Positions 51,764 to 60,587 of a DNA stretch of 64,000 bases are shown piece by piece. The notes under the pieces were generated by a model. That model did not search any database, was not told the DNA's origin, and saw only the letters and a program-made list of their open reading frames with translations. The stretch is taken from the NCBI GenBank assembly GCA_016709315.1, contig JADJMZ010000001.1, forward strand, positions 868,001 to 932,000, in the 5' to 3' direction. The position numbers were made by a program, and so were the translations under genes. Each line of letters opens with the position of its first letter. The first letter of the stretch is position 1. This DNA is from Ignavibacteria bacterium (GTDB lineage: Bacteria > Bacteroidota > Ignavibacteria > Tepidaquicellales > Tepidaquicellaceae).

Positions 51764-53085
51764 AAAAAACTTTTAAAAAGAAAATATTTATTTTACTGTT
51801 ATTAATTTTACCGGGGATAAACTTATCTTATTCACAGGTAAAAATCGGAGTAGCAATTCCTTTGATGACAAATTCATCTGATGCTTCGGAAAAGAAAACG
51901 GGAGAGCAGATGCTCCGAGGTATAAATGATGCGCTTGAAGAATACAAAAAAAACAAACCCGCCATAACGGTAACCATTACTGCAGAAGATACAAAAAAAG
52001 ACCAGTCGGCAACACTTGACATACTTAACAGATTCGGATCGGACAATACAGTTATAGCAGTTCTCGGACCAATATTCAGCAGCGAACTTATTAACAATGC
52101 CGGAGCTGCGGTATTTCATAAAATGCCTGTCATCTCTCCAACGGCTACTGTTAATTTTCTTGCACAGAATAATCCGTATGTATTTCAGCTTAACCCTACT
52201 TATGATATCAGAGGAAGAGTTATGGCAAAATTTGCAATGAAAGAAATGGGGATGAAGAACTTTATTATACTTTCGGAAGATACATACGGAAAAAATTATG
52301 CTGAGAGTTTTAAAAATGAAGTAGAAAAAAACAAAGGAACAATAGAAGGAACAGAATTTTATATAAAGGATTCATTTCCGCTAACTGCTCAATTCGAAAG
52401 CATAAAGAGCACAATATTCTCGAAAGACAAATTTATAGATTTCGGAAATCTCACAGCAAACCAAAGCGATAAATTAAAGAAATCGGTTTTAAGATTTTCA
52501 AATTTTGATTCTCTTTTTACTGGAAAACTTATTGTAAGCATATACAAATTATTCGGCAAAAATGCTGACACAGTAATGGATTCGCTTAAAATTTTCCCGT
52601 CTCCGGTTTTAAGCAATAGCAGCAGTATAATTCCGGGTTACATTGACGCATTGTATATAACCGTTTCAAACTACAATGACATATCGAAGATTTGCGAAGA
52701 ATACTATTCTTCAGGAATAAATCTTCCTTTGCTTGGATCGAGCGACTGGAACAATGAAAAAACGCTTACAGATAATAAGAAATTTATAAGAGAGTTATAT
52801 TTTGATTCGGACTTTTATCTGGCGGACAAGGATGATAAGACCGGACTAAGCGAATCAGATATAAGGAATTATTATTTCGGATACGACGGAATGAAATTAA
52901 TTTTAGACAAGATATCAGAAAAGAATATTACGAGGGAAGATATAAATGAGTCGCTGGAAAATTTAAGGAATTATACTGCGATGCATAACAGGATTGATAT
53001 GAAAGAAAGGACTAATCAGAATCTTCAGATTATGTCTTTCAGGGACGGAAAATTAAGCAAGCTCAGGGACTATGAAACTGAATAA
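51760..53085 (+). CDS. Periplasmic branched-chain amino-acid-type solute-binding protein
   Basis: From the ATG at 51760, which overlaps the guaA stop, the 441-residue protein has a signal peptide (KKIFILLLLILPGINLSYSQ) and a type I periplasmic-binding fold of the Leu/Ile/Val-binding group (VKIGVAIPLMTNSSDASEKK, VIAVLGPIFSSELINNAGAA, MPVISPTATVNFLAQNNPYV, FIILSEDTYGKNYAESFKNE). No ABC permease or ATPase gene is near, so it may serve a distant transporter or have been recruited to a regulatory or envelope role, as in LpoA. An alternative start at 51754 would add two residues. The gene precedes the TolQ/ExbB-like gene by 113 bases. Confidence 0.82.
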   Translation: MKKTFKKKIFILLLLILPGINLSYSQVKIGVAIPLMTNSSDASEKKTGEQMLRGINDALEEYKKNKPAITVTITAEDTKKDQSATLDILNRFGSDNTVIAVLGPIFSSELINNAGAAVFHKMPVISPTATVNFLAQNNPYVFQLNPTYDIRGRVMAKFAMKEMGMKNFIILSEDTYGKNYAESFKNEVEKNKGTIEGTEFYIKDSFPLTAQFESIKSTIFSKDKFIDFGNLTANQSDKLKKSVLRFSNFDSLFTGKLIVSIYKLFGKNADTVMDSLKIFPSPVLSNSSSIIPGYIDALYITVSNYNDISKICEEYYSSGINLPLLGSSDWNNEKTLTDNKKFIRELYFDSDFYLADKDDKTGLSESDIRNYYFGYDGMKLILDKISEKNITREDINESLENLRNYTAMHNRIDMKERTNQNLQIMSFRDGKLSKLRDYETE

Positions 53086-53128
53086 AGTCATAGTATTCTG
53101 AATCCTACACTTGAAGGAATACATTAGT

Positions 53129-53158
53129 TTGATTTTAGAATGTAATTTCTTTATTTTG
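53129..53158 (+). promoter_or_regulatory. Promoter-like TTG-N20-TATTTTG before the motor cluster
   Basis: TTG at 53129-53131 and TATTTTG at 53152-53158 are 20 bases apart. The -7 box lacks one base of TAnnTTTG but the spacing fits, and the start codon is 40 bases downstream. Confidence 0.45.
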
Positions 53159-53198
53159 TATACACAAAAAAAATTGTAAAAAATATAAATATACTTTC

Positions 53199-54203
53199 AT
53201 GGAAGAATCTGTTGATCAAATGTCACCAAAAGTTTCTGAAAACGCCAACGGATTTGTTGATTACGAATCCATAAAAAAGCATGATCTGGAGCTTTCGAGT
53301 ATCAAGGATGAAATAATCAGGAAGAACATAGGAAAGATTAATGAAGATAGTTACAAGACAATTTTAAAAGCGGGAATACCATCATTTATTCTTGTATTAC
53401 TTTCATTTTTCATAGGAGTCGCTGATGTTCCATTCATAGGAAATATATTCAACTCAATATCAGCATTTGTGAGTCCGGGACAGCCGGTAACGGGTTCTGA
53501 TATACATCCTATTGCATTGTGGTGGTTTCCGTTTCTGGTATTCATAGTTTTCATAATTTGCGCAGTAAGGGCTAATGCTTCCATTATGAAAGAAATGCAG
53601 TTAAACGGCGCATCTGAAGCATCAATTACAAGGATCATAGACAGATACAGCGGCATTGTAGACGGAATAGGAACAGCGCTTCCGCTTTTAGGAGCTGCAA
53701 TACTTCTTATATCAATAGAAAAAGGACCAGCAATATTTCTGGGATTCGCAGTGCCATTTGAAATCAAATCAATAATAATACTTGCTATAGCAAAATTATT
53801 TGATTCTGTATTTGATGCGCTGGCATTGAAGTATCAGGAAGTTCAGGAAGAGATCAAAAATGCCGAAAGAGTATATTATTATCAGAAACAGGCAACTCTC
53901 CAGAAAAGCATAATAGAGAGAATGATTCCCAAAAATTATTCACAGGGACCAATTGAAATAAAATCAACCGTATCTGAAGAGCATTTGAAAAACATTTATG
54001 AAACAATGAAATCAACTGAGCAGATGAGCATAAGCATTAGAAATCTGATCGGAGAGATAAACAACTTAAAATTGCCTGATGAAAAGATACTGAAAGAACT
54101 TGAAAGCACCTCGAAAATTATAAGTGAAACAGTGGGAAGTTTAAAAGATAACAATGTTCTTAAAAGTCTTGAAAATCTGGTTTATATCTCGGGAAAGCGT
54201 TAA
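53199..54203 (+). CDS. Four-helix membrane protein resembling TolQ/ExbB/MotA or GldL
   Basis: The 334-residue protein has an N-terminal cytoplasmic helix, TM1 (57-75, ILKAGIPSFILVLLSFFIG), TM2 (106-123), a short cytoplasmic loop with NASIMKEMQLNGASEASITR, TM3 (about 155-173, DGIGTALPLLGAAILLISI) and TM4 (about 188-210), then a ~120-residue charged helical tail. TM3-TM4 with Asp at its start, Gly-Thr-Ala-Leu-Pro and a following AKLFDSVFDALALKYQEVQ looks like the channel-forming part of proton-motive-force motors (TolQ, ExbB, MotA). GldL, the T9SS motor, has a similar idea but two helices. I judge this by topology and motif, not by a search. The next gene encodes a GldM-like single-span protein, as expected for a motor pair. 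Confidence 0.5.
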   Translation: MEESVDQMSPKVSENANGFVDYESIKKHDLELSSIKDEIIRKNIGKINEDSYKTILKAGIPSFILVLLSFFIGVADVPFIGNIFNSISAFVSPGQPVTGSDIHPIALWWFPFLVFIVFIICAVRANASIMKEMQLNGASEASITRIIDRYSGIVDGIGTALPLLGAAILLISIEKGPAIFLGFAVPFEIKSIIILAIAKLFDSVFDALALKYQEVQEEIKNAERVYYYQKQATLQKSIIERMIPKNYSQGPIEIKSTVSEEHLKNIYETMKSTEQMSISIRNLIGEINNLKLPDEKILKELESTSKIISETVGSLKDNNVLKSLENLVYISGKR

Positions 54204-54232
54204 AACTTTTTTAATCTTCAAAAAAATAAATT

Positions 54233-55204
54233 ATGATTACAAGAAAAAACAGGGATGTTAAATTTATTATATATCAGTCACTGTATATATTTGTAATTTC
54301 TGTGCTTGCTTTAAAAGGAGCAAACCTTGATCTGACAGAAGTGGTATCAAAAGAGAAAGTTGTAGAGAAGACATATACTGATTCACTTAAGATAATGATT
54401 GATTCACTGCTTGCACGTGGTTACATACCTGAGATTAAATTTGATACAACGCAGAAATTCACAAATCCGGAAGAAATGAAGAAAAAGCTGCAGGAAGCGC
54501 AGCAGCAGCTTGCGGTTTTGAAAATGAATTCACCTTCAATTACAGTAAACACCACATCTCCCGGCATACAGTTACAGCAGACAAACATTACCGAAGAAAA
54601 AGAAAAAATTCAGGATAAACCAAAAGAGGAAAAGATTGAAGAAAAAGAAGGCAAAGAACTTGACTTCAAAATTCCTCAGACATTTACACAATATACATCA
54701 AACTCTATAAGTAATCCCAGCAGTGTAACGATTGAAATATACGGCAGCGACGGTTCAATGATCGCAACAGTTCCTCCCGGAGGCTCGAGAAGTTTTCAGC
54801 TTGGAGGTCAAAACAGTCTTACATTCAAAGGAGGCGGAGTATCAAAAACTGTTTCTACGAAAGAAAATTTAAAACCAAAGGTCACTATGCAAAGACTTGT
54901 ATCGGCAGGAGAAGATGTATCAGTAAGAAATCTTCAGTCAACTGTCGGTTACAGAGTAACAATATCCGATGATTATCCGGGACAGCTTGATGTAAAATTT
55001 TCCGGTCCGGTATCAGTAAAGCAGTCCGGTCCGTTAGTGTATGATGTAACACTTAATTTTCTGAATTCCAAATCTGCTTATGATAATTTTACTGAAAACA
55101 GGGAAGCTCCTTTTTCAGTAAGCTTTCAGATCTCAGTAAAAGACCGAATAGCAACACAGCATAATGTGTCCCAATCAGGAGTATTTCAGTTTGGAGAATG
55201 GTAA
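54233..55204 (+). CDS. Single-span periplasmic protein resembling GldM/ExbD
   Basis: The 323-residue protein has a short cytoplasmic start (MITRKNRDVK), one helix (about 11-28, FIIYQSLYIFVISVLALK), a helical region (NPEEMKKKLQEAQQQLAVLK), a highly charged linker of Glu and Lys (about 121-142), and two or three beta domains (VTIEIYGSDGSMIATVPPGG, VGYRVTISDDYPG, PLVYDVTLNFLNS). The N-terminal Y-x-x-F-x-x-x-x-L-A-L pattern resembles GldM, whose helix drives T9SS, and the topology is that of ExbD/TolR/MotB-type stator partners. It starts 29 bases after the TolQ/ExbB-like gene. No peptidoglycan-binding OmpA domain is present. Function is inferred only. Confidence 0.45.
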   Translation: MITRKNRDVKFIIYQSLYIFVISVLALKGANLDLTEVVSKEKVVEKTYTDSLKIMIDSLLARGYIPEIKFDTTQKFTNPEEMKKKLQEAQQQLAVLKMNSPSITVNTTSPGIQLQQTNITEEKEKIQDKPKEEKIEEKEGKELDFKIPQTFTQYTSNSISNPSSVTIEIYGSDGSMIATVPPGGSRSFQLGGQNSLTFKGGGVSKTVSTKENLKPKVTMQRLVSAGEDVSVRNLQSTVGYRVTISDDYPGQLDVKFSGPVSVKQSGPLVYDVTLNFLNSKSAYDNFTENREAPFSVSFQISVKDRIATQHNVSQSGVFQFGEW

Positions 55205-55232
55205 AAAATTATTCAATTAAAATAAAATCAAT

Positions 55233-56495
55233 ATGGTAATAAATTTAAAATCTTTTTTTGCAGTTATCTTTATTTTTTTCACAGGACTGTTTTTATTTCA
55301 GCAAAATTCGTTAAATGCGCAGACTGAAAAGGAAGACGACCCGAGAACATGGAAATATTTTAAGATATTTGCCAGAGCTCAGGACGACAGTGTTTTTATA
55401 AAACTTCAGAACGAACTGAATATAGATCCCAAGTTAGAGTCTTATGTTTTCATTGCAAATATAATGGATCCTTCGCTAATCAACCAATATGTAGTGATTG
55501 GAGACGAAACTTCTCCTGATGCAAGCAGATTTCTATGGTCAGATCTTTCTGCGGATGTACAGAAAGCTCTGTTAAACTGGGTTGGTTCTAATAAGGAGAA
55601 TTTAAACAAAAAAAAGCTGAACTTTACATCAGTGTTCTTTGATGTTTTCAAAAAGATAAAAGTTAAGGAAGTGATCGCTCCGCCTGCAAGGGAAAGAGAT
55701 ATTTTAAGCACTACAGCATACATAAGTCCATATTTCCAGATATTTGGGGGAGACCCTTTAGGAATACCCATAAAAAAATCCGTAGGATTTGATTTTCAGC
55801 TTGGAACGCCATATTCAGGACCTATGGAAACAGACATAATCGGTACATCATTTCATATTCTTGGATTCAAAGTCGGAGTAACGTCCAGAATACAGGAACT
55901 GGTATTCGGATCATTACCTGATACTGATGTCACAACTTCACCTGACAACCTTGCTTACTATAATAATCTATTTGCACCAGATCTGGGTCTTGCATTCAGT
56001 TATGTTCTGCCTTTCGGAAACTTCTTTGAGATCGGATTTTTTACTACACTTGATACAGGAAATTTTTATCCAAAACCTGTAAAAGTTAAAAACGAAGCTA
56101 CAGGACAATTTATGCCAAACAATATTATCAGAGGAAACTATACCAATTTCGAATTCAGATATCCGTTCAGAGCATTTGGCTCGACAAGATCAAAAATTTA
56201 CTTTGCTCAGAGTTTCGGAGAAAAGCATATAGGATTTGCAGGAAGGGAGTTAAGATTTGCCGGCTCACAGTTTGATTTCAGAGTGGATGCTACTTTATCC
56301 GGAAAAAGAAATTTTCAGATTCTTGTGGAACCGTTGATATCAAGTATAGGCGAAGGATTTGCGCTTAGTTCGTTTGCAATAGGTCCTTCATTCAGATTCG
56401 GAAGAAAGCCGGATAATAATTTTGGTCTTATGACGGTACTTGTGAACATGAGACTTAAAATCGGAGACTTCTTTGAAGAGCGCGGAGACAGATAA
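55233..56495 (+). CDS. Outer-membrane beta-barrel protein, unknown
   Basis: The 420-residue product has a signal peptide (FFAVIFIFFTGLFLFQQNSLNAQ), an N-terminal ~150-residue helical domain (YFKIFARAQDDSVFIKLQNE, LINQYVVIGDETS, DVQKALLNWVGSNKENLNKK), and a C-terminal barrel with regular alternating strands (LGFKVGVTSRIQELVFGSLP, FFEIGFFTTLDTGNFYPKP, FAIGPSFRFGRKPDNNFGLM) ending MRLKIGDFFEERGDR. No family is recognised. It starts 28 bases after the GldM-like gene and ends before a strong terminator, so the three genes form one transcript that could connect inner and outer membrane. Confidence 0.55.
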   Translation: MVINLKSFFAVIFIFFTGLFLFQQNSLNAQTEKEDDPRTWKYFKIFARAQDDSVFIKLQNELNIDPKLESYVFIANIMDPSLINQYVVIGDETSPDASRFLWSDLSADVQKALLNWVGSNKENLNKKKLNFTSVFFDVFKKIKVKEVIAPPARERDILSTTAYISPYFQIFGGDPLGIPIKKSVGFDFQLGTPYSGPMETDIIGTSFHILGFKVGVTSRIQELVFGSLPDTDVTTSPDNLAYYNNLFAPDLGLAFSYVLPFGNFFEIGFFTTLDTGNFYPKPVKVKNEATGQFMPNNIIRGNYTNFEFRYPFRAFGSTRSKIYFAQSFGEKHIGFAGRELRFAGSQFDFRVDATLSGKRNFQILVEPLISSIGEGFALSSFAIGPSFRFGRKPDNNFGLMTVLVNMRLKIGDFFEERGDR

Positions 56496-56537
56496 TTCCT
56501 CTGTATAGTTTTTTGTACAGTATTTTTTATTAATTAA

Positions 56538-56577
56538 AAACAGACACTATTAAGATAAATAGTGTCTGTTTTTTTGG
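56538..56577 (+). terminator. Terminator closing the motor-like operon
   Basis: A 13-bp stem beginning AAACAGACACTAT and mirrored as ATAGTGTCTGTTT, with an 8-base loop, is followed by T residues, about 40 bases after the stop at 56495. Confidence 0.88.
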
Positions 56578-56585
56578 AATATGAC

Positions 56586-56616
56586 TTGACATATAAAAAT
56601 ATATAGATTAACTTTG
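56586..56616 (+). promoter_or_regulatory. Strong Bacteroidota-type promoter for the lipoprotein gene
   Basis: TTG at 56586-56588 (within TTGACA) and TAACTTTG at 56609-56616 are separated by exactly 20 bases, an almost ideal match to TTG-N20-TAnnTTTG. It lies 8 bases behind the preceding terminator and 57 bases before the start codon at 56674. Confidence 0.75.
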
Positions 56617-56673
56617 CAATGTAAATTAACCCTATTTAATAAAATGCCAAATAAAAATCAGGAGGTTTTAAAA

Positions 56674-56940
56674 ATGGCAAAATTGAAAAACTTGTTTTTC
56701 ATCCTGCTCACAGTAGCAACACTCGGCGGATCAACTTTCTTAGTTGGTTGCGGTGGCGGTGTAGATGAAGAGCAGATTCAACAGTTAAATGACTTGAAAG
56801 CTGCAGTAGATGCACTTCAATCACAAGTCAATGCAAAAAATGACGAAAAGTCAGGACTGCAAAAGCAAATTGCTGACCAAGAAGCAAAAATTAAAGAATG
56901 GCAGGGAATGGCGGATCAAATGAGAAAAAATTGTCCGTAA
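56674..56940 (+). CDS. Small coiled-coil lipoprotein
   Basis: From the ATG at 56674, which is preceded by a full Shine-Dalgarno AGGAGG 8 bases upstream, the 88-residue protein has a lipoprotein signal (MAKLKNLFFILLTVATLGGS, lipobox LVGC with GGG behind it) and a heptad-repeat helix (VDEEQIQQLNDLKAAVDALQ, KSGLQKQIADQEAKIKEW) ending RKNCP. It is analogous to Braun-type small lipoproteins: an outer-membrane-anchored periplasmic helix. The frame is open to an earlier Met at 56614, but promoter and ribosome site favour the later one. The strong promoter and ribosome site suggest high expression. It precedes the LysM gene by 84 bases. Confidence 0.8.
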   Translation: MAKLKNLFFILLTVATLGGSTFLVGCGGGVDEEQIQQLNDLKAAVDALQSQVNAKNDEKSGLQKQIADQEAKIKEWQGMADQMRKNCP

Positions 56941-57024
56941 TAACTTTCCAAAAGATTTTATTTTCAAAAAATTATTTTTTTAAAAAAATTTTAAAAACTA
57001 AGTTTAAAAAAGGAGACTTAAAAA

Positions 57025-57894
57025 ATGAAATTTCATAAATTGTTAGTATTTATGATGGTTTTCTCCTTGGCAGTATTTGCAAAAGCCAGTTTTGCACAGG
57101 ATGATGATGATGATGACGCAGAAGCAGAAGAAGTGGAAATGGATGAGGATATGTGGCAAGCGCAAATGGATGAATACACAGCCAAGCAGACAGATCTAAC
57201 AAATCAACTCAATTCAATTGGAACTGAGATTGACGGTTTAAAAAAGACTTTGGATGAAAAAACACAAGTTGCAAATAATGCAGTAAGTGCATTATGGGCA
57301 GGTGTTGGTTCCAAATCAGATTATGATGCATACAAAATCAAATTTGCAGATGCAGAAAAAAGAGTTAATGCTTGCAAAGGACCAGAAGATGCAGCAGATA
57401 TAGAAAAAAATATGTGGCCTTATCTGACCGATGCAGGACAAATGGGAAGAATGAAATGTCTTCCTGAGTTCTGGGACAGATATAACACAATGAAGAAAAA
57501 AATCACAGAATGCAAAGGTAAAACCGGAGATGTTTCAGGTTATACAGTTGTAAAAGGTGATTGTTTATACAAAATTGCCGGTATGAAAAATATCTATGGT
57601 AATTCAAAATTATGGCCTGCAATCTGGGAAGCTAACAAGAATGGCGTAGTAAGCGCTCCGCCTAAAGTTGCTAAAACAATCCCAAATCCAAATCTTATTT
57701 ATCCGGGACAAGTTTTAAAAATCCCAGCTTTAACAGAAGCTCAGAAGACCGAAGCAATGAAAAAAGCTAACTCTTACAGAAGCACCAAGAAAGTAAGAAA
57801 GATGAAAACAGATACAGGTGATACAATGAAAAAAGATGAAAAGAAAGAAGTCAAGAAAACAGAAATGAAAAAAGATACTACCAAAAAGAAATAA
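57025..57894 (+). CDS. LysM-domain exported protein with acidic start and Lys-rich tail
   Basis: A clear ribosome site (AGGAG) precedes the ATG. The 289-residue product has a signal peptide (VFMMVFSLAVFAKASFAQ), a run of six Asp followed by acidic residues, a coiled coil (QTDLTNQLNSIGTEIDGLKK, about 54-90), a Cys-containing helical part, a LysM domain (YTVVKGDCLYKIAGMKNIYG ... NPNLIYPGQVLKIP, about 174-235) that binds peptidoglycan or glycan, and a tail almost wholly Lys, Glu, Asp and Thr. Such LysM proteins cross-link envelope complexes to the wall. With the lipoprotein it forms a probable two-gene transcript, closed by the terminator at 57929. Confidence 0.82.
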   Translation: MKFHKLLVFMMVFSLAVFAKASFAQDDDDDDAEAEEVEMDEDMWQAQMDEYTAKQTDLTNQLNSIGTEIDGLKKTLDEKTQVANNAVSALWAGVGSKSDYDAYKIKFADAEKRVNACKGPEDAADIEKNMWPYLTDAGQMGRMKCLPEFWDRYNTMKKKITECKGKTGDVSGYTVVKGDCLYKIAGMKNIYGNSKLWPAIWEANKNGVVSAPPKVAKTIPNPNLIYPGQVLKIPALTEAQKTEAMKKANSYRSTKKVRKMKTDTGDTMKKDEKKEVKKTEMKKDTTKKK

Positions 57895-57928
57895 GTTATT
57901 TGTTTTGGTAATAAATAAAATTTAGTTC

Positions 57929-57966
57929 AAACCCTTATATCTGAAAATGGTATAAGGGTTTTTTAA
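57929..57966 (+). terminator. Terminator after the LysM gene
   Basis: An 11-bp stem (AAACCCTTATA/TATAAGGGTTT) with an 11-base loop is followed by T residues. It lies 35 bases after the stop at 57894 and just before the PhoH gene. Confidence 0.85.
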
Positions 57967-57982
57967 TTTTAATCAAAATCTA

Positions 57983-58963
57983 TTGAATATTATAGAAAAA
58001 AGAATTTCACTTACAGGAGTAGACCTGATTAATTTTTCCGGAATAAATGATGAAAATCTTAATCTGATCAAAGATAATTTTGATTCAACTATTGTCTTCA
58101 GAGGTGATACAATTTATCTGAAAGGAGAAGAATCAGAAATTGAAACTATCGGGAAGTTATTCAATGAATTAATATTTTTACAAAAAAGACATGGCGGTAT
58201 ATATCCCAGAGATGTGAAACTTGTAATGGAATTGATTGATTCCGGAGAGGATAAAACTGATAAGCTAAAGGAAAAACTCGGATTTTCTCAGAACGAGATA
58301 AAGGATGTGATTCTTTTTAAAAAAAATGATTTTATAAAACCGAGAACTCCAAATCAGTTAGAGTATTTAAAGAAGGTAAGAGATAACGATATTGTCTTTG
58401 CAATCGGACCGGCAGGAACAGGTAAAACTTATCTTGCTGTGGCTTTTGCGCTTGCTGCTCTTAAAAATAAAGAAGTAAGCAGAATTGTCCTTACCAGACC
58501 TGCAGTCGAAGCGGGTGAAAGTCTTGGATTTCTTCCCGGTAACTTGTCCGAAAAAGTTGACCCTTATCTGAGACCGCTTTATGACGCTCTTGAAGAGATG
58601 ATTCCGTTTGAAAAACTTGAAACGTATATTGAAAAAAAAGTTGTCGAAGTAATACCTTTAGCATATATGATAGGAAGAACCATCAACAATGCTTTTGTAA
58701 TTTTAGATGAAGCTCAGAATTCGACATCTCTTCAGATGAAAATGTTTCTGACTCGGCTGGGTCCCAGTTCCAAAGCAATTGTAACCGGCGACGTAACTCA
58801 GATTGATCTTCCGAAAAGAGATCAGTCCGGCCTGGTTCAGATTCAGGAGATATTAAAAAATGTTGAGGATATTTCATTTCTTTATTTTGAAAAAGCGGAC
58901 GTAGTGAGACATAAGCTTGTAAAAGATATTATCAATGCTTACGAAAAATTTCAGGGACAGTAA
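57983..58963 (+). CDS. phoH: PhoH-like ATPase
   Basis: The 326-residue protein starts at a TTG at 57983. The N-terminal KH-like part (about 1-75) is followed by the PhoH ATPase: Walker A GPAGTGKT (142-149), VLTRPAVEAGESLGFLPGNL and Walker B FVILDEAQN, then TRLGPSSKAIVTGDVTQIDL. YbeZ/PhoH proteins are RNA-binding ATPases usually encoded with the endoribonuclease YbeY and take part in ribosome maturation; ybeY is not adjacent here. The gene converges with rsmB (4 bases between stops). Confidence 0.93.
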   Translation: MNIIEKRISLTGVDLINFSGINDENLNLIKDNFDSTIVFRGDTIYLKGEESEIETIGKLFNELIFLQKRHGGIYPRDVKLVMELIDSGEDKTDKLKEKLGFSQNEIKDVILFKKNDFIKPRTPNQLEYLKKVRDNDIVFAIGPAGTGKTYLAVAFALAALKNKEVSRIVLTRPAVEAGESLGFLPGNLSEKVDPYLRPLYDALEEMIPFEKLETYIEKKVVEVIPLAYMIGRTINNAFVILDEAQNSTSLQMKMFLTRLGPSSKAIVTGDVTQIDLPKRDQSGLVQIQEILKNVEDISFLYFEKADVVRHKLVKDIINAYEKFQGQ

Positions 58964-58967
58964 ATTT

Positions 58968-60407
58968 TTATTTTCTTCTTGTAAGTCTCGCAGAAAAAGC
59001 TCCGTCAGTATTGTGAATATGAGGAAACAGTTCAATGCAGCCATCTTTGTTCACAACTTTTTCCGGAACAAAATCAGCAGCATTTTCGATTGAAAATTCG
59101 GGGTGAGCATTCAGAAAGTTTTCAATAACATTCATATTCTCTTCTGTCTCAGTGGTACATGTACTGTATATAATTTTCCCTTCAGGTTTGAGATATTTCA
59201 GCGCGTTCTCAAGAATTTCAATCTGAAGTTTCTGGAGCTGAACAATATCGTCAGGTTCGCGTTTCCACTTGATATCAGGTTTCTTGGAAAGCACTCCTAG
59301 TCCTGAACAAGGTGCATCCACAAGAACTTTATCGGCTTTACCTATCAATAAATCTTTTAATTCCGCTGTTCTGGGATCGCTGATATCATCATGAATGACC
59401 TTTGCATTTTTTACTCCGAGCCGTTCAAAATTTTTCTGCATTACTTCTATTCTTGATAAATATTTATCTACCGCAATTATCTGTCCCTGATTATTCATCA
59501 TTTCAGAAATGTAAGAAGTTTTTCCACCAGGTGCTGAGCATACATCAATAATAAGTTCGTCTTTTTCAGGTGAAAGCAGCTTTGCGGCAAGTCCCGCACT
59601 TTCATCCTGAATTGAAAAGAATCCCTGTTTAAAATAATCATCAGTATAAATTTTCGACATTGTTTTGGTTGTAAAAAAATTATCGAGATAATTCCCGTTT
59701 TTGTAGTATAAATTTTTTGTCTTCAGATATTCTTCAAAATCAGAAGTTGATATTTTTATAGTGTTAACTCTGAGAGCCATTACAGGCCTTTTGTTATTTT
59801 CTTCGCACAATTTTACCGCTTCGTCAAAGCCGAATCTTTTTATCCATCTGTTTACCATCCAGTTTGGATGTGACTGTATTATGCCGAGATAATTCACTTC
59901 ATCTATTTCTCTCGTCGGCCATACTAAATTCTCAAGAGTCCTGATAATAGTCCTTAGTAATCCGTTAACAACTCCTGCATGTTTTTCACCATGAATTCTT
60001 TTGATGAATTCTACAGCTTCATTTACTGCCGCGGAATAAGGAATTTTGTTAAGAAACAGTATCTGATAAAGAGCGACTCTCATTGCATTGCGAACTTCCG
60101 GGAGACATTTTTCGTAATTGCCTCTGTAAAATCCGTTAAGAAACCAGTCTAACCTTCTCATCCATCTGATAACACCGTGAGATATTTCATTCAGCAACGC
60201 TTTATCAAAATCATTTAACGTATCATTTTTTAATTCTGCATCTATTAACTTTTCGAGGTAAGAATCCGTCCGCTCACATCTGCAAAGAATCTTTACGGCG
60301 CATGATCTGGCGTCTTCATATAAATTTTTAGAGTATTCCGTTCCTTTTTTACGGGATCCGTTTTCCTGATTGCTGGGAGTAAAAGACTGAGTTTTTTGAT
60401 TTTCCAT
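58968..60407 (-). CDS. rsmB: 16S rRNA (cytosine-C5)-methyltransferase RsmB
   Basis: The 479-residue protein has an N-terminal NusB-like RNA-binding domain (CAVKILCRCERTDSYLEKL, YQILFLNKIPYSAAVNEAVE) and a C-terminal Rossmann-type SAM methyltransferase: DVCSAPGGKTSYISEMM for SAM binding, motif IV VDAPCSGLGVLSKKPDIKW with a catalytic Cys, and motif VI STCTTETEENMNVIENFL with the second Cys. It methylates C967 of 16S rRNA in E. coli numbering. The start ATG is preceded by 180 AT-rich bases separating it from the helicase gene. Both domains are complete. Confidence 0.95.
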   Translation of the reverse strand: MENQKTQSFTPSNQENGSRKKGTEYSKNLYEDARSCAVKILCRCERTDSYLEKLIDAELKNDTLNDFDKALLNEISHGVIRWMRRLDWFLNGFYRGNYEKCLPEVRNAMRVALYQILFLNKIPYSAAVNEAVEFIKRIHGEKHAGVVNGLLRTIIRTLENLVWPTREIDEVNYLGIIQSHPNWMVNRWIKRFGFDEAVKLCEENNKRPVMALRVNTIKISTSDFEEYLKTKNLYYKNGNYLDNFFTTKTMSKIYTDDYFKQGFFSIQDESAGLAAKLLSPEKDELIIDVCSAPGGKTSYISEMMNNQGQIIAVDKYLSRIEVMQKNFERLGVKNAKVIHDDISDPRTAELKDLLIGKADKVLVDAPCSGLGVLSKKPDIKWKREPDDIVQLQKLQIEILENALKYLKPEGKIIYSTCTTETEENMNVIENFLNAHPEFSIENAADFVPEKVVNKDGCIELFPHIHNTDGAFSARLTRRK

Positions 60408-60587
60408 ATTTTATAAGGTGCTTATGATTCTAAAATTTTCTTTTTAAAAATAACTAATTGAAATTACAGTTAAAATGAAATATAAATGATTTTGCAAATA
60501 TAGCTTTCAATATTAAAAAAATATCTGAAAGTAATATTAAAAGTCAGATTCAATACAATACTTTAACTTTGTTTATTTAACAATGAA

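Noticed and set aside
60560..60580. TAACTTTG promoter-like box on the plus strand
   Set aside because: No plus-strand gene lies downstream; both neighbouring genes are on the minus strand.
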